From: RPQJ01 sp963700045
Lineage (GTDB): Bacteria > Pseudomonadota > Gammaproteobacteria > Steroidobacterales > Steroidobacteraceae
Direction of reading: 5' to 3'
DNA length: 64,000 nt
NCBI GenBank assembly: GCA_963700045.1
Contig: CAVOWK010000014.1
Coordinates: 62,001-126,000 of the forward strand
Shown: one piece after another, positions 16,389 through 24,567 of the stretch
Layout of the letters: each line of letters begins with the position of its first letter
Position numbering within the stretch: the stretch's first letter is position 1
Translations under genes and position numbers: made by a program
Notes under the pieces: model-generated
The model's database searches: none
What the model saw: only the letters and a program-made list of their open reading frames with translations
What the model was told of the DNA's origin: nothing

Positions 16389-17086
16389 CGCTCGTGCTCC
16401 CGGCGTCGCTGTTCGACGGATGCGGACGTCTGCCCGTACAGGAACTGGTAGGCCTCGGCGTCCGCGCTGCGTTCGTGGCCCTTTTCGTACGCTCGCTTCG
16501 TCGCGGGACGGTCGCGCACGGTCTCGAACCAGCGCTTCACGTCTGGAAAGTCGTCGAGTGACTGTCCCTGGCGCTCGTGCGAGACCACCCAGGGCCAGCA
16601 CGCAATATCCGCGATCGAGTAGTTGCCGGCGATGTAGTCGCGGCCCGCAAGACGCCGCTGCAACACGCCGTACAGCCGGTTCACCTCGTCCGTATAGCGC
16701 TTGATGCCGTAAGGCACGACCTCAGGGGCAAAGGCCCGGAAGTGATGGGCCTGCCCAGCCATCGGCCCGAGGCCCGCGACCTGCCAGTACAGCCACTGCA
16801 GGACTTCGTACCGGCCGCGCACGTCCCGTGGCAGCAGCTGGCCCGACTTTTCCGCGAGGTACTGCAGGATCGCACCGGATTCGAACACCGACAGCGGCCC
16901 GCCCGGCGCGTCGTGATCGACGATCGCCGGAATGCGATTGTTCGGGCTGATGCGCAGGAAGTCCGGTTCGAACTGCGCGCCACGCAGGATGTTCACCTCG
17001 ACGATGCGGTACGGCAGCCCGCACTCCTCCAGCATCATCGGAATCTTGAGTCCGTTCGGCGACGGATAGAAATGAACGTCGATCAT
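16385..17086 (-). CDS. Glutathione S-transferase, YfcG/YghU (Nu-class) like
   Basis: A 233-residue GST. The N-terminal motif IDVHFYPSPNGLKIPMMLEE, followed by LRISPNNRIPAIVDHD and VFESGAILQYLAEK, is that of the Ure2/YfcG/YghU group, which binds glutathione through Thr/Asn rather than a catalytic Tyr. It is the middle gene of the three-GST unit and overlaps both neighbours by 4 bp. Some members are disulfide-bond reductases; the substrate here is not known. Confidence 0.85.
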   Translation of the reverse strand: MIDVHFYPSPNGLKIPMMLEECGLPYRIVEVNILRGAQFEPDFLRISPNNRIPAIVDHDAPGGPLSVFESGAILQYLAEKSGQLLPRDVRGRYEVLQWLYWQVAGLGPMAGQAHHFRAFAPEVVPYGIKRYTDEVNRLYGVLQRRLAGRDYIAGNYSIADIACWPWVVSHERQGQSLDDFPDVKRWFETVRDRPATKRAYEKGHERSADAEAYQFLYGQTSASVEQRRREHER

Positions 17087-17994
17087 GCGGCCTCGACCAC
17101 GTAACCGAGGCGCGGGAAGTGCACGACGACTGCGCCCGTCCGGGCGTCAACGCGGCGCACGGCGATCTCGTGCAGATCAAGCGTCACCAGTTCACCCGCA
17201 ACCGGGACCTTGCCGTAGTCATCCGGCGTCACCGTGACGCGTTGGCCGGTAACGAGCCGCGCTGGGTCGGTGGGACTGACACCGGCAGCGGGTATGGCGG
17301 ATGCGGCACGTGCGATGTCCAGTGCGGCGGAGGCTTCGAGCTCGCTGCGCTCGCCATGCCCGATCGCCCGCATGCGCCCTTCCCACGCGGCAACGCGAGC
17401 GAAAGGCTCCAGCAGCCCATTCATGGCCGCGATGAAGCCGCGGCACATCCAGAGCACGTAATACGCCGAGGCATCCGCGAGTCCGGGACGATCCGCGGTA
17501 AGGAACGCGCGCCCGTCGGCCAGGTGTTCCTCGAGCAGCGTCACGTTGGCGAGCACCTGCCCGAACATGTGCGGTGCCCGCACCTTCAGCCGATCGAAGT
17601 CCATGTGGGTGAAGAATTCGCGCCGGTCCTGCACGAGATCGGCCGGCAGCTGGTCGTTGAGACCCATCGAGAGGCCGGCGCCGGACGCGAAGAATGCATC
17701 CGCCCAGGGCGCGAGCGCGTACGACAGGCCGCACGTACCGCCCGGAAAGAACGTGGGCTCGGGGTAACGAAGCTCGAGTTCGCGCGCAATGCGGCTGGTG
17801 TCGCAATAGATGTCGGCGCCGATCTGCAACACGGGTGTCTTGCGGTAGCCACCGGTCAGCGCTGTGAGGTCCGGCTTCGGCATGACCATCGGGATCTGGA
17901 CGCTCCGCCATGCCAGGCCCTTGATGCCGAGCAGCACCCGGACTTTTTCGCCATAAGGGGACCAGTCGAAATGATGCAGAATCAGGTCGCTCAC
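17083..17994 (-). CDS. Glutathione S-transferase family protein with C-terminal extension (2)
   Basis: A 303-residue paralog of the gene at 15480: LILHHFDWSPYGEKVRVLLGIKG, GGYRKTPVLQIGADIYCDTSRIARELE, a helical domain, then the same extra C-terminal beta-rich part (GQRVTVTPDD, GELVTLDLHEIAV, VVVHFPRLGYVV). It is the first gene of the GST operon. The start is 57 bp from operator site 3, and a minus-strand -10 box TATAGT (18032-18027) lies 18 bp from that operator. Confidence 0.82.
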   Translation of the reverse strand: MSDLILHHFDWSPYGEKVRVLLGIKGLAWRSVQIPMVMPKPDLTALTGGYRKTPVLQIGADIYCDTSRIARELELRYPEPTFFPGGTCGLSYALAPWADAFFASGAGLSMGLNDQLPADLVQDRREFFTHMDFDRLKVRAPHMFGQVLANVTLLEEHLADGRAFLTADRPGLADASAYYVLWMCRGFIAAMNGLLEPFARVAAWEGRMRAIGHGERSELEASAALDIARAASAIPAAGVSPTDPARLVTGQRVTVTPDDYGKVPVAGELVTLDLHEIAVRRVDARTGAVVVHFPRLGYVVEAA

Positions 17995-18026
17995 GCTGGC
18001 TTCCCTCCGGGCACAGGCCGAACCCG

Positions 18027-18032
18027 ACTATA
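18027..18032 (-). promoter_or_regulatory. -10 box of the GST operon
   Basis: TATAGT on the minus strand, 32 bp before the GST start at 17994 and 18 bp from the shared operator. Confidence 0.5.
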
Positions 18033-18050
18033 GGGGGAAGCCATAGAAAA

Positions 18051-18068
18051 AAACAGTCACGCCTGTTT
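18051..18068. promoter_or_regulatory. Operator palindrome, site 3 (divergent promoter region)
   Basis: The sequence AAACAGTCACGCCTGTTT sits midway between the GST operon (minus) and the second Rieske operon (plus). On the plus strand TATACT (18089-18094) starts 20 bp after it; on the minus strand TATAGT (18032-18027) starts 18 bp after it. A single dimeric regulator could serve both promoters. Confidence 0.8.
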
Positions 18069-18088
18069 CTTTTAAATCGGCCCACTCC

Positions 18089-18094
18089 TATACT
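18089..18094 (+). promoter_or_regulatory. -10 box of the 18124-23500 operon
   Basis: TATACT, 29 bp before ATG 18124, with the operator occupying the -35 position. Confidence 0.6.
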
Positions 18095-18123
18095 GCGTCG
18101 GGACTGTTCACAAGGGTCCGACC

Positions 18124-19353
18124 ATGGACGCTGCCGCGACCGAACGATTCGTCCGCCGCTTTCTCGACGGAATGCAGTACGAGGCGAGCCGCGAAGGTCC
18201 GCCCGATGGCTTTCCGCGCTTCCCCCCGATTCCGGGCGGCCGCTACAACGATCCGGCCTTTTTCGAGGCCGAGCGCCAGGGCCTGTGGCAGCGAACCTGG
18301 CTCTACGCCTGTCACACGGACGAACTGCCCGACGCCGGCAGCTTCATGCTCTGGACCAGGACGGGCACGCCGATCCTCATCGTCCGCGGCAAGGACCGCA
18401 AAATCCGCGCGTTCTACAACACCTGCCGGCACCGCGGCGCGCCGCTGGTCAAGACCGACGCCGGCCGTTGCGATGGCCTCGTCTGCTCCTACCACGGCTG
18501 GACGTACGCGCTCGACGGGCAACTGGTGAACCTGCGTGACAAGCGCGACTTCGTCGGTCTCGACATGAGCGCACATTCGCTCGTGTCCGTGCGCTGCGAG
18601 CAGCTCGCCAACTGGGTCTTCATCAACGAAGACCCGAACGCCCGCCCGCTGCTCGAAGACCTCGGCCCGATCCCCGGTCAGCTCGAGCAGTTCCAGCCTG
18701 AATCGCTGCGCTTCATCGAGAAGCACGGCTACGACCTCAAGTGCAACGTGAAGGTGTTGCTGGACGCGTTCCTCGAGACGTACCACCTGAAGTCGATCCA
18801 CCAGAACACGGTGGACCGCTTCCTCGATCACCGCGGCACCTGCATCGCCCTCTTCCGCCACGGCCACTCACTGATGGTCACGCCGAACCGGCGGCCCGAC
18901 TGGGTGGATCCGGGCACCGTGGGCATGCGTCGCGTCGAGACGGCGACGGTCATCTCGACCAGCAACAACCCGTCGTGGAACGTGTTCCCGAACCTCGTCA
19001 CGCCGATCGACCCGTCCGGCTGCCCGTTCCTGCTGTTCTGGCCGACGGGACCGGATTCGATGCGCATCGAATGCCACTGGTTCGCGCCGGACTGGGGCGA
19101 TGCCGAGCTGAGCCCGCTGTGGGCCACGCGCATCGCGAACTTCGACCGCATCCTGGACGAGGACCTGCAGTTCGCCGAGAAGATCCAGAAGTCGGTCGAG
19201 TCGCCGGGCTTCCGCGGCATGACGCTGAACTACCAGGAGCGCCGCATCTACCACTGGCACGAAGAGCTCGACCGTCGCATCGAAGCCGCGGGCATCGAAA
19301 TTCCAGCGCACCTGCGCGTGCAGCCGCTGCTGGAACCGTACTACGAGACCTGA
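18124..19353 (+). CDS. Rieske non-heme iron oxygenase, alpha subunit (2)
   Basis: A 409-residue oxygenase subunit. Rieske ligands are C100-x-H102 (CRHRG) and C120-x2-H123 (CSYHGW); the mononuclear iron site is D213-x3-E217-x2-H220-x4-H225 (LDAFLETYHLKSIH). It is more distant from the other two copies in the window. ATG 18124 lies 29 bp after the -10 box. It leads an operon with a HMG-CoA-synthase-like/DUF35 protein, a thiolase, an SDR and a CMD-like protein, which points to oxygenation followed by CoA-dependent side-chain removal. Confidence 0.93.
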   Translation: MDAAATERFVRRFLDGMQYEASREGPPDGFPRFPPIPGGRYNDPAFFEAERQGLWQRTWLYACHTDELPDAGSFMLWTRTGTPILIVRGKDRKIRAFYNTCRHRGAPLVKTDAGRCDGLVCSYHGWTYALDGQLVNLRDKRDFVGLDMSAHSLVSVRCEQLANWVFINEDPNARPLLEDLGPIPGQLEQFQPESLRFIEKHGYDLKCNVKVLLDAFLETYHLKSIHQNTVDRFLDHRGTCIALFRHGHSLMVTPNRRPDWVDPGTVGMRRVETATVISTSNNPSWNVFPNLVTPIDPSGCPFLLFWPTGPDSMRIECHWFAPDWGDAELSPLWATRIANFDRILDEDLQFAEKIQKSVESPGFRGMTLNYQERRIYHWHEELDRRIEAAGIEIPAHLRVQPLLEPYYET

Positions 19354-19359
19354 CCCGGG

Positions 19360-20802
19360 ATGCACGGCACAGGCATTCAGAGTTTCGGCGCGTACCTGCC
19401 GCGCCTGCGCCTGGAGCGCGCGGCAATCGTCGAGGCGATGGGCTGGGCCGCAGGCCTGCGTGCCGGCAAGCAGCAGGGTGCGCGCAGCTACTGTGCCTGG
19501 GACGAGGACGCGTTGACCATGGCCGTCGAAGCGGCGCGCGATTGCCTCACCGGCCACGACCGCAGCGGCGTTGCCTCGCTCGTGTTCGCGTCTACGACGC
19601 ATCCCTTCGCGGACCGCTGCAATGCAGGTGTCGTTGCCGAAGCCCTCGACCTTGCGCAGCGGCTTCGCACGAGCGACGGCGCGGGACACCAGCGCGCGGG
19701 CGTCTCGGCACTGCTCGATGCGCTGCGCAATGCACGCATCGACGGGCAACCGACCCTGGTCGTCGCGGCGGAGCGACGCGTTGCCAGGGCCGGCAGCGAA
19801 CAGGAGGCACGCTTCGGCCACGGCGCGACGGCAGTGCTGGTCGGCGGCGGACCCGAGCTCGCGGCCGAGTACGTCGCCGAAGCTTCGCTGCGCGCGGACT
19901 TCGTCGACCACTTCCGCAGCGCCGACGCCGAATACGATTACGCCTACGAAGAACGCTGGATCCGCGACGAGGGCTACCTCGCGCTGATGCCGCGTGCGAT
20001 CCAGGCCGCGCTCGGCTCGATCGATGCCCGCGACGTCAAGTACCTGCTGGTGCAGGGGCCGCAACGTTTCGCGTCGGCTGTCGCCAAGGCCGTCGGCATT
20101 CGCGCCGAGTCGGTTCCCCCCGATCTGCACGCGGAGTGCGGCGACACTGGCGTCGCCCACCCGCTGCTGCTGCTCGGCGCCGCGCTCGAGAAGGCGCAGG
20201 GTGGCGATCTCATCGTGCTGGCCGGCTTCGGCCAGGGTTGCGACGTCGTGGTGCTGCGGGCCACGGGTCGCGCGCCGTCGGCGGGCCGCGGTGCCAGCGG
20301 TTCACTCGCCGCCGGTGTGCCGAATCGCGAGTACGCCCGCTTCCTCGCCAACTGCGGCCTCGTCGACGTCGACTGGGGCATTCGCGCAGAACGCGACAAC
20401 CGCACGGCGCAGCCGGCTGCGTGGCGACATCACCGCGACGTCACGGCCTTCTTCGGCGGGCAGTGCCGTGCGTGCGGCACCGTGCAGTTCCCGCTCGCGC
20501 GCGCATGCGTCAATCCGCAATGCCGCGCCTTCGACACGCAGGATCCCGTGCAGCTGGCGGAAAGACCGGGGCGCGTGAAGACCTACACGGAAGACTGGCT
20601 CGCGGTGACGCGCAGCCCGCCGCACGTGTATGGCAACGTGGAGTTCGAAGGTGGCGGCAACGTGTTCATCGAATTCACCGACGTGCGCCCGGGGGAGGTC
20701 AGCGTCGGCCAGCCTGTGCGGTTCGTCTTTCGCGTCAAGGATTTCGACGGCGTGCGCGGTTTCCGGCGCTACTTCTGGAAAGCCACCCCGGTGAGGAACT
20801 GA
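19360..20802 (+). CDS. HMG-CoA synthase-like (thiolase fold) protein fused to a DUF35 zinc-ribbon/OB-fold domain
   Basis: A 480-residue two-part protein. Residues 1 to about 355 have the HMG-CoA-synthase/KAS III fold (SFGAYLPRLRLERAAI, LVFASTTHPFADR, FGHGATAVLVGG). Residues 360-480 form a DUF35 domain: zinc ribbon C369-x2-C372 and C383-x4-C388, then an OB fold (VKTYTEDWLAV to FRVKDFDG). The place where the thioester-forming cysteine normally sits reads GHQRAG (Q111), so condensing chemistry is doubtful. The next gene is a thiolase; DUF35 proteins commonly form channelling complexes with thiolases in acyl-CoA metabolism. The start is 6 bp after the Rieske gene. Confidence 0.8.
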   Translation: MHGTGIQSFGAYLPRLRLERAAIVEAMGWAAGLRAGKQQGARSYCAWDEDALTMAVEAARDCLTGHDRSGVASLVFASTTHPFADRCNAGVVAEALDLAQRLRTSDGAGHQRAGVSALLDALRNARIDGQPTLVVAAERRVARAGSEQEARFGHGATAVLVGGGPELAAEYVAEASLRADFVDHFRSADAEYDYAYEERWIRDEGYLALMPRAIQAALGSIDARDVKYLLVQGPQRFASAVAKAVGIRAESVPPDLHAECGDTGVAHPLLLLGAALEKAQGGDLIVLAGFGQGCDVVVLRATGRAPSAGRGASGSLAAGVPNREYARFLANCGLVDVDWGIRAERDNRTAQPAAWRHHRDVTAFFGGQCRACGTVQFPLARACVNPQCRAFDTQDPVQLAERPGRVKTYTEDWLAVTRSPPHVYGNVEFEGGGNVFIEFTDVRPGEVSVGQPVRFVFRVKDFDGVRGFRRYFWKATPVRN

Positions 20803-20804
20803 AC

Positions 20805-22007
20805 GTGGCGAGCGGCATCCGCGACAAGGTTGCGATCGTCGGCATGGGCTGCTCGCGGTTCGGCGAGCGCTGGGACTGCAGTGCCGACGACCTGATGGTC
20901 GAGGCCTTCACCGAGGCCGTGACCGACGCCGGCATCGAACGCGACCGGATCGAGGCTGCCTGGCTCGGCGTGTTTTACCAGGACCAGAGCGTTTCCCGCT
21001 CGGGCCTGCCGCTGTCCTTCGCGCTGCGACTGCCAAACGTGCCCGTGACGCGCGTAGAAAACCTCTGTGCGACGGGTACCGAGGCCCTGCGTGGCGCCGT
21101 GTACGCGGTGGCGGCAGGCGCGGTGGACATCGCGCTCGCGTTCGGTGTCGAGAAACTCAAGGACACCGGCTTCGCCGGCCTGCCTGAGCGCACCAAGGGC
21201 ACGTTCGAGGACCTCTGGCAGCCGGGCTTCACGCCGCCCGGCGCATTTGCGCAACTTGGTGCAGCCTACGCCGCGCGGCATGGACATCCGATGGCCGACG
21301 TGAAGCGTGCAATGGCGCACGTCTCGTGGAAGAGCCACGAAAACGCCGTGTCCAGCCCGAAGGCGCACCTGCGCAACCGCATCACCATCGAGCAGGCGCT
21401 TGCCGCACCGATGGTTGCCTACCCGCTCGGTCTCTTCGATTGCTGTGGAGTGAGCGACGGCGCGGCTTGCGCCATCGTGACGACGCCCGCTATTGCGGCG
21501 TCACTCGGCAAGCGCGACATGGTGACGGTCAAGGCACTGGCGCTGGCGCCGTCGAACGGCGTCGAAATGGGTCACTCGAGCTGGGATGGCAGCCACACGC
21601 TGACATCACGGCTTGCCGCCGAGCGCGCGTTCCGCGAGGCGGGCATCACCAAGCCGACCGAGCAGGTGAACCTCATGGAGGTGCACGACTGCTTCTCGAT
21701 CACCGAACTGGTCCTGATGGAAGACCTCGGTTTCTCGCAGCCAGGTCGCGCCGTGCACGACATTCTCGATGGCCGGTATGACCGGACTGGCGCGGTCCCC
21801 TGCCAGACCGACGGCGGCCTGAAGTGCTTCGGGCATCCCGTCGGCGCCTCGGGCCTGCGCATGGCATACGAGATCTATACGCAGTTGCTCGGACGTGCCG
21901 GGGAGCGCCAGCTCGCCTCGCCGTCCATCGGACTCACACACAACCTGGGCGGCATACCGAATCGCAACGTCGCGAGCGTGTCCGTGCTGGGACTGCACAG
22001 AGGTTAA
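20805..22007 (+). CDS. Thiolase family protein, SCP2/lipid-transfer type
   Basis: A 400-residue thiolase. Catalytic residues visible are C88 (NLCATGTEA), H294 (EVHDCFSITEL) and H344 in CFGHPVGASG. GTG 20805 begins 2 bp after the DUF35 fusion gene, so the two are coupled. SCP2-type thiolases and Ltp2-like aldolases of this type work with DUF35 partners in steroid and branched-side-chain breakdown. It probably cleaves a 3-oxoacyl-CoA, or a beta-hydroxy thioester by retro-aldol, made by the pathway. Confidence 0.88.
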   Translation: MASGIRDKVAIVGMGCSRFGERWDCSADDLMVEAFTEAVTDAGIERDRIEAAWLGVFYQDQSVSRSGLPLSFALRLPNVPVTRVENLCATGTEALRGAVYAVAAGAVDIALAFGVEKLKDTGFAGLPERTKGTFEDLWQPGFTPPGAFAQLGAAYAARHGHPMADVKRAMAHVSWKSHENAVSSPKAHLRNRITIEQALAAPMVAYPLGLFDCCGVSDGAACAIVTTPAIAASLGKRDMVTVKALALAPSNGVEMGHSSWDGSHTLTSRLAAERAFREAGITKPTEQVNLMEVHDCFSITELVLMEDLGFSQPGRAVHDILDGRYDRTGAVPCQTDGGLKCFGHPVGASGLRMAYEIYTQLLGRAGERQLASPSIGLTHNLGGIPNRNVASVSVLGLHRG

Positions 22008-22008
22008 C

Positions 22009-22902
22009 GTGGACCACAGCGTCAAGCGCCTGCAGCCAGCCGCCGAACCCAGGCAATGGGGCCTCACCGACGAGGAACTCGCGACGCGCCCCACGGTGTT
22101 TCGTCCCGACTTGCTGGCCGGCAAGGTCTTCGTCGTCTCCGGCGGTGGCTCGGGCATCGGCCGCGGCATCACCTACCTGCTCGCACGGCTCGGCGCTGAC
22201 TTGATGATCTGCGGCCGGCGGGCCGAGAAGCTCGAGCAGACGGCGAGCGGCATTCGCAGGCTGCTCGGCCGCGAGATCGGCACGCACGCAATGACGATCC
22301 GCGATCCGGAGCAGGTGGAAGCAACGATCGCAGCGACGTTCGAACGCTTCGGACGCCTCGACGCGCTCGTCAACAACAGCGGCGGCCAGTTTCCGCAGGC
22401 CGCGATCGATTTCAGCGTCAAGGGATGGAACGCCGTCATCGACACCAACCTCAATGGCACCTGGTACATGATGCAGGCGGTGGCGCGCCAATGGCGCGAC
22501 CGCGGCCAGGGCGGCAACATCGTCAACATCGTCGCAACGATTGCGCGCGGCATGCCGCAGGTGGCGCACACGTGCGCCGCTCGCGCAGGCGTGATCTACC
22601 TCAGCAAGACCGTCGCGACCGAATGGGCGCCGCTCGGCATTCGCGTGAACTGCGTTGCGCCGGGATCGATCGCCACCGAGGGACTCAACGTCTACCCGGA
22701 CGGCGTGCCCGAGCGTTTCGCGCTGACCAACCCGATGAAGCGTTTCGGCGACGTGCTCGACGTGGCAGAAGCGGTCGTTTACGTCGGCGCGGACTCCGGC
22801 AAGTTCGTCACGGGCGAAGTCGTCGTCGTCGACGGCGGTCACAGTGCCTGGGGCGACACCGAATGGCCCGGCGGACGACCCGACTATTTCGACGTCGGCT
22901 GA
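22009..22902 (+). CDS. SDR family protein, dienoyl-CoA-reductase/PECR-like
   Basis: A 297-residue SDR with a 40-residue N-terminal extension and VSGGGSGIGRGI as the nucleotide loop. The usual YxxxK is missing: the aligned stretch reads HTCAARAG, as in 2,4-dienoyl-CoA reductases and peroxisomal enoyl-CoA reductases, whose catalytic residues lie elsewhere. The end EVVVVDGGHSAWGD is typical of that group. GTG 22009 starts 1 bp after the thiolase stop. It probably reduces an enoyl- or dienoyl-CoA intermediate. Confidence 0.82.
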   Translation: MDHSVKRLQPAAEPRQWGLTDEELATRPTVFRPDLLAGKVFVVSGGGSGIGRGITYLLARLGADLMICGRRAEKLEQTASGIRRLLGREIGTHAMTIRDPEQVEATIAATFERFGRLDALVNNSGGQFPQAAIDFSVKGWNAVIDTNLNGTWYMMQAVARQWRDRGQGGNIVNIVATIARGMPQVAHTCAARAGVIYLSKTVATEWAPLGIRVNCVAPGSIATEGLNVYPDGVPERFALTNPMKRFGDVLDVAEAVVYVGADSGKFVTGEVVVVDGGHSAWGDTEWPGGRPDYFDVG

Positions 22903-22930
22903 CGCCGGCACCACTCGCAGGAGACGCCCC

Positions 22931-23500
22931 ATGGCCGACACACCCTTCACCCGGACAGCGCGCGCGCAGCTGCCCGAACAGTTTCACCTCGCGTGGGACA
23001 CGCTCAATGGCCTGACGGGCGAGCCCGCCTTCGTCGAGGTCTTTGCCTCGAACCCCGCCATGCTCGACTTCGTGATGAACCGCTTCTACATGGGCATCTT
23101 CTTCGGCGGCAAGGTCGAACAGCGCTACAAGCAGCTGGCTCGACTCAAGCTGTCGCTGCTGCACGGCTGCCGCACCTGCAACAAGCAGAACGTGCCGGGC
23201 GCCCTGCAGGCAGGCATCACGCAGGCGCAGGTCGACGCGATGGAAGACTTCGAGTCCGGCCCGTTCACCGAGGCCGAGAAAGCCGTAATCGCCTATGCGG
23301 GTGAAGTCGCGCTCACCAACGCCGCGGGACGCATGTCGCCGGAGCTGTACGCGCGTCTGCGCCGCCATTTTTCCGACGCCGACCTGCTCGAGCTCGGCAC
23401 CGTGATGGCGATCATCTCGGGGATGGCCAAGCTCTCGTTCGTGCTCGGCCTCGTCGAGCGCGAGGACTACTGCCCGTTCGCCGCGCCAGCAGTCGCCTGA
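22931..23500 (+). CDS. Carboxymuconolactone decarboxylase-like (AhpD fold) protein
   Basis: A 189-residue CMD-family protein. The helical core contains C80-x2-C83 (CRTCNKQN), the redox cysteine pair of AhpD-like peroxidase partners, but the usual histidine four residues later is N87. GGAG precedes ATG 22931. It is last in the Rieske-DUF35-thiolase-SDR operon. It could protect against peroxide or alkyl hydroperoxide or act on a pathway lactone; neither can be decided. Confidence 0.8.
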   Translation: MADTPFTRTARAQLPEQFHLAWDTLNGLTGEPAFVEVFASNPAMLDFVMNRFYMGIFFGGKVEQRYKQLARLKLSLLHGCRTCNKQNVPGALQAGITQAQVDAMEDFESGPFTEAEKAVIAYAGEVALTNAAGRMSPELYARLRRHFSDADLLELGTVMAIISGMAKLSFVLGLVEREDYCPFAAPAVA

Positions 23501-23527
23501 GCACAGCGCCGGCGTCGTGCCGCGCAA

Positions 23528-24202
23528 TCAGCTCCGGCGGGAAGCCAGCCCGACCAGGCGGGCGATGACTATGGCCGGAAACAGGACGCCCAAAGTGGAT
23601 AAGAACGTGGCCAGCATCTTGGCGGAAGTGCTCACGGCATAAATGTCGCCGAAGCCCACGGTAGTCAGTGAAGCCAGGCTGAAGTAGATGAAGTGAACGT
23701 AGTCATGGTCCGTCCCGCTCAGCAAGACGTTACCGCCCAGGGAAGCGCCAGTAGCGGCGTGAATCACTTCCAGAGTCAGCGCTCCCATGAGCGCCAACAA
23801 GAGGTAGACATTAACCGCTCCGATAATGCGGTAAGTGTTCACAATCTGGTCGCGAAACACCAGCCGGAGGTTGATAAAAATGAACACCAGTGTATTGGCG
23901 ATGCCTATGACATTCTCCAAGACGAAGAATGAATACGGGTTTTCTCCGAAGCGAATGAGTCGCAGCGCCAGGTGAATGCTGAACAGAATTGCGGAGACGG
24001 ACATGAGCCCGACACTGCGTGTCGAGAATATCCCCGAAAAGAACACGCTGAGCAAAAGTATGTTGAACAGCAGTACCCCGTGACTACTGACTTCCATGAC
24101 TACCGGGAGCACGAATACTGCGGCAATAAGCATGATCAGCAGAGTGACGAAACTGGCATCAGCCAGCCAGTAAGCCTGGAACTTTCTGATTAGGTTTTGC
24201 AT
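23528..24202 (-). CDS. Two-pore-domain-like potassium ion channel protein
   Basis: A 224-residue membrane protein with several hydrophobic helices (about 18-36, 42-58, 66-80, 95-115, 126-146, 170-180, 195-218). The selectivity filter TTVGFGD (180-186) before the last helix marks an Ion_trans_2 K+ channel. Its base composition is clearly lower in G+C than its neighbours, which suggests acquisition. It is convergent with the catabolic operon (27 bp between stops) and has no evident functional tie to it. Confidence 0.85.
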   Translation of the reverse strand: MQNLIRKFQAYWLADASFVTLLIMLIAAVFVLPVVMEVSSHGVLLFNILLLSVFFSGIFSTRSVGLMSVSAILFSIHLALRLIRFGENPYSFFVLENVIGIANTLVFIFINLRLVFRDQIVNTYRIIGAVNVYLLLALMGALTLEVIHAATGASLGGNVLLSGTDHDYVHFIYFSLASLTTVGFGDIYAVSTSAKMLATFLSTLGVLFPAIVIARLVGLASRRS

Positions 24203-24567
24203 GGCGAATTGACTTCAAGAACCATGGCGGCTGCATTGCCCGGTTGGTGACTGGCCCGATAGAGCGGAAACGACTCGGTCTGCCGGGTGGTCGCAACCAT
24301 GAGTTCCCCTTGATCCAACAGAGCGTCACCGTCAAAGAGTGCCAAGTCGACGCGCATATTCGATCCTTTGACACCGCATCGCCAAGCACCGGGCCTGGCC
24401 TGTTTTCCGACCTCCATGCAAGGTCCGTTCATGCCGATCTCGGACGTCGGCCAATGCCTGCCTTTTAACCGAACGCGCAGCACGGGCCAACATGAACTGG
24501 TGACGGGACCAAAAAAAACGGGGCGGCCGCAGCCGCCCCGTCGTTCAGGCTTCGAATGCCGCCCGCG
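24203..24567. other. Intergenic stretch without a supported gene
   Basis: A 365-bp gap with lower G+C in its left part. Overlapping short open frames (24190-24483 minus, 24244-24468 plus) show no recognisable domain and are likely remnants or chance. The right end holds the terminator of the TonB receptor gene. Confidence 0.5.
24511..24541 (-). terminator. Rho-independent terminator of the TonB receptor gene
   Basis: A 10-bp perfect stem (ACGGGGCGGC / GCCGCCCCGT) with loop CGCA, followed on the minus strand by a run of eight T. It lies 27 bp after the receptor stop at 24568. Confidence 0.9.

Noticed and set aside
18741..20804. Extension of the thiolase frame for more than 600 codons upstream
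   Set aside because: Arg/Pro-rich shadow of the Rieske and DUF35 fusion genes; the thiolase begins at GTG 20805.
20769..21368. Long minus-strand open frames opposite the thiolase and other genes
   Set aside because: High-GC antisense shadows rich in Arg, His, Ala and Gly with no family motifs.
24190..24483. A 97-codon minus-strand frame beside the ion channel
   Set aside because: No recognisable domain, no convincing ribosome site, and it overlaps an equal frame on the other strand.
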